This document shows positions 6,124 through 13,604 of a stretch of 21,141 bases of DNA, piece by piece. The DNA is from a virus. The DNA lies in IMG/VR virus record IMGVR_UViG_3300029984_000035, positions 1 through 21,141 of that record; one strand, written 5' to 3'. How positions within the stretch are numbered: the stretch's first letter is position 1; every line of letters begins with the position of its first letter. The notes below the pieces were generated by a model. The model worked only from the letters and a program-made list of their open reading frames with translations. It was not told the DNA's origin and ran no database searches. The translations under genes and the position numbers were made by a program.

Positions 6124-6936
6124 ATGAAAAAAGATGAAAAAGAGTATCAAATTAGTGAGGATTTAATTAATGGATATTCTCCAGATGGTTTTTACGATGG
6201 GGATAATAATTCTGTAGATGATACAGATAAAGCCGTATTGCAAATATATAAAACTCATGGATTAATTCATGCAGTAAGATTTTATAAAGAAATGTCATCT
6301 GAGAACTTATCTGATTCTAAAAAATACGTACAAGATATTTTGATTAAAAATGGTATCATTGATGCTAAAAATAAAACTTCAAAAAATAATATTATGGACT
6401 TAGAAAAACTAGACAAAGCGGGAACTAATCTTCAAAAATCAGGAAAAGGAGTAATGAAAGGATGTTTTGGATTAGTTGTACTCATAATTATTGGAATAGT
6501 ATTTTTTGCCACTATGTGTACCAGTTCTGATAAAAAAGAAAATAAAAAAGAAGATTCAATAACTTCTATGGAAAATGAAGTTGCATCCATGCAAAGCAAA
6601 TGGAAGGCAAAAAGGCTTGATGATATCAATATGATAATTCAAAAAAATATTGCGATGAAAGATGTTGCTGATATTACAACATTTAAGGCTTACATTATAA
6701 ATGAATACGAGGCGTATTTCAACATGCAGTATAAATATGTAGAGACTGAAATTTGGAATAAAGCTCAAAAGAAATTCCCAAATAGTTTTCAGGATCAAGA
6801 TTCTTACTGTTCAGAGCATAATTGCAAAGTCATTAATTATGGAGATAATTCTGTGGAGCTTAATATCATTAATGATAATGAAGAAAATCATATTGATGAA
6901 ATAAACGAGTTAGTGAGTAGACTGTATAATAACTAG
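6124..6936 (+). CDS. Membrane-anchored lysogeny-region protein (possible moron)
   Basis: The 270-residue product has a segment at about 37-77 (AVLQIYKTHGLIHAVRFYKE...LSDSKKYVQDIL). It resembles the helix-loop-helix of the ribosomal L7/L12 C-terminal fold, which is also found in unrelated bacterial membrane proteins. A membrane span follows at about 113-131 (GCFGLVVLIIIGIVFFATMC), then a highly charged helical C-terminal domain with several Cys (residues near 220-226). It lies 23 bases after the repressor on the same strand and before the attachment-like region, where lysogenic-conversion or superinfection-exclusion genes often sit. That role is inferred from position only. Base composition is very AT-rich, like the repressor and unlike the late genes. 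Confidence 0.72.
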   Translation: MKKDEKEYQISEDLINGYSPDGFYDGDNNSVDDTDKAVLQIYKTHGLIHAVRFYKEMSSENLSDSKKYVQDILIKNGIIDAKNKTSKNNIMDLEKLDKAGTNLQKSGKGVMKGCFGLVVLIIIGIVFFATMCTSSDKKENKKEDSITSMENEVASMQSKWKAKRLDDINMIIQKNIAMKDVADITTFKAYIINEYEAYFNMQYKYVETEIWNKAQKKFPNSFQDQDSYCSEHNCKVINYGDNSVELNIINDNEENHIDEINELVSRLYNN

Positions 6937-7012
6937 TCAAAAAATAAGCATTCCACAATAACAAAACTTCTTGAAAATTACTTTTATGCAGCTATTTAGC
7001 GGACATTATCCG

Positions 7013-7206
7013 GTACATAAAAGTGTATTTTTCATGTACTTTACAAATTTTATTGAACTCGTTTTGTTTTTGAAAATCAATTTATTATGAATCTATAAAG
7101 ATATGAATGCGCAATCTCATTCAGCGTACCAATATTTTTTATAGTTCTGATTTTCAATTAATCTCCAAGTTCAAGTAGGATAAAGTACATTAAAACGTAC
7201 ATAAAA
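7013..7206. other. Candidate phage attachment site (attP) with arm-type repeats
   Basis: The 279-base gap between the membrane gene and int contains four copies of GTACATNAAA. They lie at 7013-7022 (+), 7030-7039 (-), 7185-7194 (+) and 7197-7206 (+), two at each end. Inside are nested inverted repeats: ATGTACTTTA 7034-7043 with TAAAGTACAT 7181-7190, TTGAAAATCA 7070-7079 with its complement at 7148-7157, and a small central dyad TGAATG-CGCAATCT-CATTCA at 7104-7123. This arrangement of arm sites around a short dyad with an 8-base spacer resembles the attP of arm-binding tyrosine integrases. The right arm sites end 9 bases before the int start codon. A regulatory role is an alternative. Confidence 0.5.
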
Positions 7207-7215
7207 ACTACTTGT

Positions 7216-8367
7216 ATGAAAAAAAAGAACTCATTTACCGTACCAAAACTTTGCAATCGTGTAAACGACTTGTCAAAGTCTTGGTACGTTTATTTTACCT
7301 ATACTGATGATTTAGGTAATTGGAAGCAATTCCGGTATAAACACGAACTAAACTCGTATAAAACAAAACGAGAAAGAGAGCGTGAAGCAGGTTCTATGAT
7401 TGCTGTTCTTCATAATCGATTACTAGATGGATGGAATCCGTTTCTTGATAAAATTGAAAAAGAGAAAGAAGATGAAACCGTATCTCAAGCAATTCGGAAT
7501 ATACTTGCCATCAAGAAATCAACCATCACAAAAAGAAGCTACAAAACCTATTCTGATCTAATAGGTTTGTTTGAGAAATGGCTTATCCAAAAAAAATACG
7601 ATAAACTTTTTATTCAAAACTTTACCAATAAACATGCTCGACAATACTTTGATTGGCTATTGCTTGATAAGAAGTATTGCGGAAGAACATTTAATTGTCA
7701 TAGAGCTAACCTGAACGTGTTTTTCAATGCCCTGGTTGAACGACAAGTCATTTCTGAAAGTCCAATCAAAGGAATAAAGAAAAGACCTGAAGAAAGAGGA
7801 AAAAATACAACTTTCTCAAAAGAAGATGAAATCAAATTCATCAATTATGCCAAGGATCACGAGAAAAACTTTTATTATGCAACACGATTCATTAAATACT
7901 GCTTTTTTCGTAGACCTGAACTTGTAGGACTTCAAAGAAAGCATATTAATTGGGATAATAAAACTATTGTGATTGATTCAGAGATAGCAAAAAGCAATAG
8001 ACAAGATAGTATAACAATTCCTAAAACTTTGGAAAAAATCATACTTGAAATGGATATTTTGAAACTCGATCCTGAAACATATATTTTCGGTAAAATAACA
8101 AGCCGGCAATCAGGACCATCTTTAATAAAGCAGAGTAGGGTAGAGGGGTTCTCTGATAAGCAACTTGAAATAAATAAACTTCTTGAAATAACCCGGGGTA
8201 CTTTCTATTCATGGAAACATACAGGAGTCTGTGAGCTGTACAATTCTTTGAAAGATAAAGATATTTATGTAATCATGCGACAATGCCGGCACACCAACAT
8301 TAATATGACAATGATTTATTTGAGGTCTTTAGGTCTTGGAGTAAATGAGCAAGTGAGAGAGTGGTAA
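7216..8367 (+). CDS. int: Tyrosine recombinase / phage integrase
   Basis: The 383-residue product has an N-terminal arm-binding type region with 'SWYVYFTYTDDLGNWKQFRY' (about 22-41). A SAM-like core-binding domain follows (about 85-190). The catalytic domain carries Arg232 (FFRRPEL), Lys259 (IAKSNR), the YSWKHTG box (331-337), His359 (RQCRHT) and the likely nucleophile Tyr368 (MIYLRS). In the usual HxxRH box the first His is Tyr331 and the Arg is Lys334, a variant I recall from Bacteroidota integrases. It would join attP and attB. It faces the late operon, with a terminator between. Arm-like sites just upstream suggest binding near, and possibly control of, its own start. Confidence 0.92.
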   Translation: MKKKNSFTVPKLCNRVNDLSKSWYVYFTYTDDLGNWKQFRYKHELNSYKTKREREREAGSMIAVLHNRLLDGWNPFLDKIEKEKEDETVSQAIRNILAIKKSTITKRSYKTYSDLIGLFEKWLIQKKYDKLFIQNFTNKHARQYFDWLLLDKKYCGRTFNCHRANLNVFFNALVERQVISESPIKGIKKRPEERGKNTTFSKEDEIKFINYAKDHEKNFYYATRFIKYCFFRRPELVGLQRKHINWDNKTIVIDSEIAKSNRQDSITIPKTLEKIILEMDILKLDPETYIFGKITSRQSGPSLIKQSRVEGFSDKQLEINKLLEITRGTFYSWKHTGVCELYNSLKDKDIYVIMRQCRHTNINMTMIYLRSLGLGVNEQVREW

Positions 8368-8399
8368 AAAATAGCTCCTACTTTCACAAGTAAGAGCTA
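8366..8399 (-). terminator. Intrinsic terminator of the late operon
   Basis: Read leftward, the RNA forms a 12-bp stem (one G-U pair; arms 8399-8388 and 8383-8372) closed by a GUGA tetraloop of the GNRA class, followed by six U residues (8371-8366). On the opposite strand the same stem has a C-A mismatch and no U run. It therefore terminates late, leftward transcription before it runs antisense into int, and does not serve int. It directly abuts the int stop codon. Confidence 0.88.
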
Positions 8400-8433
8400 C
8401 AACAACATTATGACAAGAAAAATGAAAATTGAT

Positions 8434-9072
8434 TTATAGAGCAAATTTAATAATTGCGATAATAACGGCTGTGAGTCCGGCGCCTATGGCTATACCATGT
8501 TTTTCAACAAGTGTTCGTTTAACTACTTTTTGAAGACCTGAATTTACTTCAATTTCTTCGCTGAATGATTTGTTTAATTTGGTTATTACAGAATCTTTGA
8601 TACTTTTTTGAGTGTTGCAATCGGTCAAAGCTGATTTTATGTCAACATTTGAATTCCGGACTTCATTGTTTTCAACCTTTAAAGAGTCAATTCTATTTTG
8701 TTGCTTATTTACAAGCGAATCACATAACGGTGTTTTTTGATTTGAATTATCGTAGTTCGTTTGTGCCGTATGAATTTCGGTGTCTTGCTTTGTTCCATTT
8801 TTATTCAGTTTGTCTGCCTTTGAATCATGCTGTTTTGCCTGTAATTCTTTATCAGTTTGCAATGAATCATAAATTGCTGCTTTATCCTCCAAATACTTCG
8901 TATCTAGTTCGCTTTTCTGCTTGATTAAGGCACTTTTTAGCTCTAACTGTGTAATTGTACTCTCTTCCTTTTTTGAGGTGCATTTTGACACAAAAATGAT
9001 TGAAGCAAACAGCAAAATTACTAATACTATCCACCATGTTTTTTTTAGAAAGTCTATAATTTTTGTTTTCAT
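8434..9072 (-). CDS. Spanin-like coiled-coil protein with membrane spans at both ends
   Basis: The 212-residue product has a Trp-rich N-terminal span (about 13-29, WWIVLVILLFASIIFVS). A long charged coiled-coil region (about 36-190) is rich in Lys, Asp, Gln and Asn. A second hydrophobic span ends the protein (AIGAGLTAVIIAIIKFAL). It is the last gene of the lysis cassette, joined to the holin-like gene by ATGA. Inner-membrane spanins have the N-terminal span plus periplasmic coil; the extra C-terminal span could place the far end in the outer membrane or back in the inner membrane. FVSKC is a poor lipobox. Spanin or holin accessory is inferred from layout; no family is recognised. Confidence 0.7.
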   Translation of the reverse strand: MKTKIIDFLKKTWWIVLVILLFASIIFVSKCTSKKEESTITQLELKSALIKQKSELDTKYLEDKAAIYDSLQTDKELQAKQHDSKADKLNKNGTKQDTEIHTAQTNYDNSNQKTPLCDSLVNKQQNRIDSLKVENNEVRNSNVDIKSALTDCNTQKSIKDSVITKLNKSFSEEIEVNSGLQKVVKRTLVEKHGIAIGAGLTAVIIAIIKFAL

Positions 9073-9305
9073 ACTGTGGTCTCTTTTTTAGTTTGCGATT
9101 GAGCGATAAGTAAAATCAGTGCTGCACTTCCAGAAATATAAAATTGATACTTCGTGTACCAATCAGGGGCTAATGTTCCAGAAGTACTAGTGTTTATTAC
9201 TGATAAACCTATCGGAACCCATCCGAATACTGTTTTTATAAAATTCCAAAAAGCGGGTGTTTTAGCTCTAAGCCGGGCAACCCATAAAATAAATAGTTTT
9301 TTCAT
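9069..9305 (-). CDS. Holin-like protein (78 aa, two membrane spans)
   Basis: The open frame runs up to 9488, but that overlaps the endolysin. The ATG at 9305-9303 overlaps the endolysin stop as ATGA and gives MKKLFILWVARLRAKTPAFW. Two hydrophobic segments follow (FIKTVFGWVPIGLSVI and FYISGSAALILLIA), then a short charged tail, KKETTV. Small size, two spans, a basic N-terminus and position right after the endolysin fit a holin that opens the inner membrane to release the lysozyme. Holins are too diverse to assign by motif. Confidence 0.72.
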   Translation of the reverse strand: MKKLFILWVARLRAKTPAFWNFIKTVFGWVPIGLSVINTSTSGTLAPDWYTKYQFYISGSAALILLIAQSQTKKETTV

Positions 9306-9814
9306 GCTGCTTGTTTTGAGTAAAATTTGATTATTCCTTGTGTAAATTGAAGAGCTTCCGAATGCCGGCGAAATACTAAACCATCTCTCTTTATACCATC
9401 CGATGTCAGATAGTGACTGCACCACCAATCGAAAATCAGAGGCGATTTTGCATTTATCAAATTGAACAGAGTACTTGAACTTCCGCAATTGAAACAGAAT
9501 GAAGCTAACGCCTCTCTCTGATTATCATTAAGTGGAACTGTAATTTTGCGAGCGATCAATAAATAAACCGGTTTCAAATCTGATTCAAGTTCTGCCTCAA
9601 CTTCTGCATCAGTTTTCAAAGTTCCAAGCGAGTAGGCTAGTGCTTTGTTAGCTATACCTTTTAAAAACTGTCCTTTGTAAATTATTGCATGCCCTATGCC
9701 AGAAGTCCATATTCCACCGCAATCCATTTTCGGTTGATAACCGATTAACTTTAAGTCGTCATCATTCACGCTTTCGTAATGACGTATAATTGCATTTTCA
9801 AAAATAGTATTCAT
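9302..9814 (-). CDS. Endolysin, GH24 lysozyme-like
   Basis: The ATG at 9814-9812 lies two bases after the upstream stop, giving MNTIFENAIIRHYES and 170 residues. A 9-residue N-terminal extension is possible but would overlap the previous gene. T4-lysozyme features are present: Glu14 in RHYES, Asp31 and Thr37 in a DCGGIWTSGIGHA segment (6 residues apart, as in the Glu-Asp/Cys-Thr triad), and the later GLVFRRHSEALQF box. There is no signal peptide, so release depends on the adjacent holin-like protein. It would cut the glycan strands of peptidoglycan during lysis. Confidence 0.88.
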   Translation of the reverse strand: MNTIFENAIIRHYESVNDDDLKLIGYQPKMDCGGIWTSGIGHAIIYKGQFLKGIANKALAYSLGTLKTDAEVEAELESDLKPVYLLIARKITVPLNDNQREALASFCFNCGSSSTLFNLINAKSPLIFDWWCSHYLTSDGIKRDGLVFRRHSEALQFTQGIIKFYSKQAA

Positions 9815-9816
9815 AA

Positions 9817-10239
9817 TTACGCTGTTTTTCGATTTACACACTTTCCATCAATACAAAAATTCAACTTTATTAGCTCTATTTCTGCGGTATTTGATTGAAT
9901 TAAATCTTTCATTTTATCAAAGTCTTTTTTAAAGCAATCAAGTTCTGAAATAGCTTCATCTCTTTGCTCAATAGCCTTATCCCTTTGTTCACGCATTTGG
10001 TTACGTTCAGTGTGCATAACTTCCCTCTCAGCTATTACATACTTGTTTGTAGCTCGCAAGTCGATAATAGTATCGCGGGAACTCTCTTGCATGAGTACTG
10101 AGCTAGCCCTAAACTCTGCAAACATGTTTGTTTCTGCTTTGCGTTTTCCGTACTTACTTGCCCCAATTACAGCAGCTATAACCGTGGCAAAAGCGGTTAT
10201 AAAGGCTACAAGAATATAAGTTGTTGAGATAGTTATCAT
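9817..10239 (-). CDS. Membrane-anchored coiled-coil protein of lysis cassette (140 aa)
   Basis: An N-terminal span (about 6-27, TTYILVAFITAFATVIAAVIG) is followed by a basic stop (SKYGKRK). A long charged coil comes next (about 60-120, with REQRDKAIEQRDEAIS), then a short Cys-containing tail, CIDGKCVNRK. This is the layout of an inner-membrane spanin (Rz-like), although the final protein of the cassette has it too. It is the first gene of the lysis block, two bases before the endolysin. The function is inferred from topology and position. Confidence 0.72.
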   Translation of the reverse strand: MITISTTYILVAFITAFATVIAAVIGASKYGKRKAETNMFAEFRASSVLMQESSRDTIIDLRATNKYVIAEREVMHTERNQMREQRDKAIEQRDEAISELDCFKKDFDKMKDLIQSNTAEIELIKLNFCIDGKCVNRKTA

Positions 10240-10258
10240 TTAGTACAATTTAATGTGT

Positions 10259-10954
10259 TTACTTGCTTATAATTGCTATTTCAGCATCAGTCAAAATTCT
10301 ATTATAAAGTAAAGCTTGATCATAATATCCTGATACTTTTTGAATCCCTGCTGTAGAACCAGCACCTATTGATATTCCTGAATCATGACTAGAAATTGTG
10401 ATATAATCCTCGAGTATTAAGATTCCATCAATATATATTTTAGCTCTACCATCTGAAGAATCTCGAGTTAAAGTTATATTTTGCCATGTATTTGGAATTA
10501 ATGTACTTGTTGAAACTACAGTACGTGCTCCTCCCCAATCATAATATCCAATTAAACCGTTTATTAAAAAAATTCCCCAGGCAAGTTGTTTTACAAATAA
10601 TCCATTGTATCCTGACATTGATATATCGGGTAAGTTCACCCAGATACTGATTGTAAATTTACTAACTTTTATTTCTTCAGGGTTTCCCGAAAAACACATA
10701 GACTGAGAACTAGTTCCAGTTAAATTGACAGCTCCGTTTTTTTTCCCAATTATCCAAAAATTCGATGATGTTCCTTGCAAAGTCATATCATTTCCTGTTG
10801 GACTTGAATCATGAGCTATACTTCCTAATGCTTCATCAAATTTCCACCAACCAACTAGCCCGTTCGTTGGTGGTAATATTGAGCCAGTATTAAAAATAAA
10901 AGGATTATATATATACATTTTTTTTGGACTTTTTTGTAATAAAGAAAATTTCAT
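10259..10954 (-). CDS. LamG/concanavalin-like (jelly-roll) phage surface protein
   Basis: The 231-residue product contains the pattern of the LamG-like jelly-roll domain: 'GLVGWWKFDEALGSIAHDSS' (about 33-52), 'NDMTLQG', 'FTISIWVNLP', 'WQNITLTRD' and 'KIYIDGILI', ending with 'YYDQALLYNRILTDAEI'. These domains bind carbohydrate or protein and are common on Bacteroidota phage fibres and capsids. No signal peptide is present, as expected for a virion protein. It lies between fibre-type genes and the lysis cassette. I infer a role as a virion-surface adhesin or tail decoration. Confidence 0.82.
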   Translation of the reverse strand: MKFSLLQKSPKKMYIYNPFIFNTGSILPPTNGLVGWWKFDEALGSIAHDSSPTGNDMTLQGTSSNFWIIGKKNGAVNLTGTSSQSMCFSGNPEEIKVSKFTISIWVNLPDISMSGYNGLFVKQLAWGIFLINGLIGYYDWGGARTVVSTSTLIPNTWQNITLTRDSSDGRAKIYIDGILILEDYITISSHDSGISIGAGSTAGIQKVSGYYDQALLYNRILTDAEIAIISK

Positions 10955-10959
10955 AATTA

Positions 10960-11595
10960 TTATGCTGATAAATCATTAAATGGAATATCCAATGGGGTAA
11001 TCCCATCTTCCTGCCATCCTGAATTTATATCAAATATCTGCTTTTCTGAATCCGGTGTGCTATTGAAAGTGGCAATATCAATCAACCTACGAGCGTTTGT
11101 GTCATTATCAATAGTTCTGCTTTGTACTTCCATTGTACGGTCATAAATAGCCTGCTCTGTCGCTGTCAATGCTACTGTTCCATACTTTGCCATAATTGGA
11201 GCATTTACCATGCTCAATTTTGAGAAATCAGATTCAATTGAAACTTTTGTATTTGCTTCAATTTCCCTCTGTTTGATTGATGCAATTAGTTCCGGCAATG
11301 ATTTAAATACATAATGCGTTGATGTTTGAAACTCGTTTACGTTTACATAAATAGCGTTCTTTTGATTTGTTGGTACTGCATTAACTACAGCATCGTAAAC
11401 TCTCATATCAGGAACTGAATCAGAAATTACATTAGTCATGATTAAAAGTTCCTCATTTGGATTTGGTAATGCTTGATTGAAATTCGGGTCAATGGATGGA
11501 AAATCGAAATTTGATGCTTTGATTTGAAAATCAGCATCGGTTAAACTACCATAATTACGCTCGGTAGTTTTCCACAAAATTAAAATTGCTTTCAT
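10960..11595 (-). CDS. Fibre-region protein of unknown function (211 aa)
   Basis: The product begins MKAILILWKTTERNYGSLTD and has a mixed, soluble composition with no membrane span. The C-terminus, NSGWQEDGITPLDIPFNDL, is proline- and Asp-rich. It overlaps the preceding fibre gene by ATGA and is followed by the LamG-like gene five bases later. It may be a fibre chaperone, connector or structural protein by location. No family is recognised. Confidence 0.78.
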   Translation of the reverse strand: MKAILILWKTTERNYGSLTDADFQIKASNFDFPSIDPNFNQALPNPNEELLIMTNVISDSVPDMRVYDAVVNAVPTNQKNAIYVNVNEFQTSTHYVFKSLPELIASIKQREIEANTKVSIESDFSKLSMVNAPIMAKYGTVALTATEQAIYDRTMEVQSRTIDNDTNARRLIDIATFNSTPDSEKQIFDINSGWQEDGITPLDIPFNDLSA

Positions 11596-12575
11596 GTAAG
11601 TTCTTGTATTTTATTCATTAATATTGATGTAACTAAATTTTTTCCGGATTCTGATAATCCAACCTGATTGACGAAAATAGTTCTAATATCACCCACGTTA
11701 AATGTAGTTGTAGTAGATGAAAGAATTTGTGTTCCGGCTATTACCAAAGTTCCGGCTGAAATTTTAGGAAGTGTTGAGAATATTGAAACACCGTTTTTCT
11801 TAATATCGAAAACAATGTCAAGACTTGCAGGCGCTGTCGTTACTTCAGCGTAAATGCTTTCTGATGTAATTGTGTGCTGTTCTCTTACCGTTTCGCTTAC
11901 TATCATCCCAGTTTTAATATCCTGATCTAATCCGGAAAGCACATATTCGGCTAGTTCGGTTGAACTTCCATTAGAACCAGGTGTACCATTTGTTACAGTG
12001 AATGTGTCTGTAGTATCATCCGTATAAGTGATTGTATAAGTATCTACTAGTCCAATAGTTGAAGTTTTTGCAATAGAAGTTATACTTTTTCCTGAACTTA
12101 AATCTCTTAGTTTCGCAAAGTCTTCTTTGGACATAAGTCCATTTTGCAACGCAGTTGCTAAGCCTTGTATTCCTCCTAAACTGTCCCAATTCGCCGAATC
12201 ATAAGGATGTGATTCGGCCACTGTATTGCCTGCATAGACATAATTCATTCCTGTATCAAGCAAATTATAAACATCTCCATTTTCCGGAGATGTTGGTAAT
12301 GCTCCGAAATTCGCAACATTACCTTTGCTTCTGTAAACAGCTGCTATCTTGTCGGACAGTTCTGTTTTAGTTGCATAAGTTGTCTTTACGTAATCAGAAG
12401 AAAATACAGTGCTTGCTGATGAATTTTCCTCACCGGATACAATATCATCATCTTTCACCAATACATTTTGAAGAATTTTTTCTTCTAAGTCCTGATGTTT
12501 TCCGGCATCTATCTTATTCTCAGAATTGGGATAAATGATTGATTTTAGATAACTTATTAATTGACCTCTGTTCAT
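11592..12575 (-). CDS. Tail fibre-type protein (327 aa)
   Basis: The ATG at 12575-12573 overlaps the preceding stop as ATGA and gives MNRGQLISYLKSII; an alternative start 18 bases upstream would overlap more. Residues near 85-135 hold 'VYRSKGNVANFGALPTSPENGDVYNLLDTG' and 'WDSLGG', a module common in phage fibres. A second recurrent fibre motif follows: 'SIAKTSTIGLVDTYTITYTDDTTDTFTVTNGTPG', ending at a short Gly-Ser linker. The C-terminal part is Ser/Thr-rich and beta-like, as in receptor-binding trimers. It probably forms part of the tail fibre or tip. Confidence 0.8.
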   Translation of the reverse strand: MNRGQLISYLKSIIYPNSENKIDAGKHQDLEEKILQNVLVKDDDIVSGEENSSASTVFSSDYVKTTYATKTELSDKIAAVYRSKGNVANFGALPTSPENGDVYNLLDTGMNYVYAGNTVAESHPYDSANWDSLGGIQGLATALQNGLMSKEDFAKLRDLSSGKSITSIAKTSTIGLVDTYTITYTDDTTDTFTVTNGTPGSNGSSTELAEYVLSGLDQDIKTGMIVSETVREQHTITSESIYAEVTTAPASLDIVFDIKKNGVSIFSTLPKISAGTLVIAGTQILSSTTTTFNVGDIRTIFVNQVGLSESGKNLVTSILMNKIQELT

Positions 12576-12997
12576 ACTCGTGATATTGTCCAAGTCCCCT
12601 CAACAGAGAGATCGGATATTTTTAAAAATGGAGTCCAACTTTTGCGACTGAATAAAGTCCCATCGGCGCAAATAGTTCCAAATTCCGAAATGGTCAAACC
12701 GTTAGCATCTCCTGACCCTAATTGAAATGTAATAACTAGTGATGATGAACTAGCTGTTATATTAGCAATTGTCAAATCTACAGCATCAGTTATTTCTGTA
12801 TCTCCTGAATCTGGAGCAGTTCCGTTACTGCCACATTGAACCTTAGTTATATTCTTTCCTGTAATGCCTGACAATGCAGAAAACAAAGCATTGTATCCGC
12901 TATCAACAATCAGGTTCTTTTCCTTCTTAGTCTCGATTAATTTTCCATTCAGAAAAAACCTCAACTCTAAAACTCCTATTAATTTTAGTTTTTCCAT
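12572..12997 (-). CDS. Tail/fibre-associated protein (141 aa)
   Basis: The product contains 'NLIVDSGYNALFSALSG', 'DLTIANITASSSSLVITFQLGSGDANG' and the 'LTISEFGTICADGTLFSRKSW' region. I recognise these patterns as recurring in small phage tail proteins located between collar fibres and other fibres. The composition is beta-rich with no membrane span. It begins one base after the collar-fibre gene and ends overlapping the next fibre gene. The precise role is unknown. Confidence 0.75.
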   Translation of the reverse strand: MEKLKLIGVLELRFFLNGKLIETKKEKNLIVDSGYNALFSALSGITGKNITKVQCGSNGTAPDSGDTEITDAVDLTIANITASSSSLVITFQLGSGDANGLTISEFGTICADGTLFSRKSWTPFLKISDLSVEGTWTISRV

Positions 12998-12998
12998 T

Positions 12999-13604
12999 TT
13001 AATAGAGTTTTATGATTTTGTTTACACAAATAGAAGGGGGCATATTATTGTGCGGCGCTCCTAGTCCTGAATAGTCAGTTACAGACCCAGATATTGCATT
13101 TACTCCGTTGTATTCTCCCGGGGACGTAACTACTAAATTCCCGGGGTCTCCATTATCAGAGTTAGAACCACCAAGTGAAATACCTGAATGTTTGTGTTGT
13201 CCATTCTCATTTGCACTTAATGCATGCGCTCTTTCACCCAATATGTTTCCTAAAGCATACCCGGTAGTCGCACCGCATTGAATTTCCGTGTAACCTTCTG
13301 GAACGTTTGGAATCTGGAAAGTTCCCGCTCCGACGTTAACTCCGTATGGTGATTGATAACCACCAAGATTCAGAAATAAATCATTGTAATCTGTAATTGA
13401 TAGGCTTCTGCCATCTCTCAAACTCCACCCCGCTGGGATTGTAGTTGATGGTCCATGCCAATCCATTGTTGCACCTGCCGGCATATAAGTTGCGCCTAAA
13501 ACAGTATTAAGTGTTTCGCGCGTTTTTTGTCCTGTTATTTCTCTATTTCCGTTAGTTGTGAAAATAGTGTTTATGAGTGTTTGAAGTACTGTTAGTGTGT
13601 TCAT
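12999..13604 (-). CDS. Collar-domain tail fibre protein
   Basis: The 201-residue product carries a phage tail collar domain: 'TIPAGWSLRDGRSLSITDYNDLFLNLGGYQ' (about 55-85), 'GTFQIPNVPEGYTE', a His-rich segment 'ERAHALSANENGQHKHSG', and the typical end 'NNMPPSICVNKIIKLY'. In known phages this domain caps short tail fibres and often binds metal through His-x-His pairs. Here HKH is the candidate. The N-terminal 40 residues are helical and may attach to the baseplate. It overlaps the gpI-like gene by ATGA, the position of fibre gene H in P2-type clusters. Confidence 0.88.
   Translation of the reverse strand: MNTLTVLQTLINTIFTTNGNREITGQKTRETLNTVLGATYMPAGATMDWHGPSTTIPAGWSLRDGRSLSITDYNDLFLNLGGYQSPYGVNVGAGTFQIPNVPEGYTEIQCGATTGYALGNILGERAHALSANENGQHKHSGISLGGSNSDNGDPGNLVVTSPGEYNGVNAISGSVTDYSGLGAPHNNMPPSICVNKIIKLY

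Noticed and set aside
6432-6798. Minus-strand open frames opposite the membrane gene
   Set aside because: They are antisense to a well-formed gene with coherent domains and start without any leader signal.
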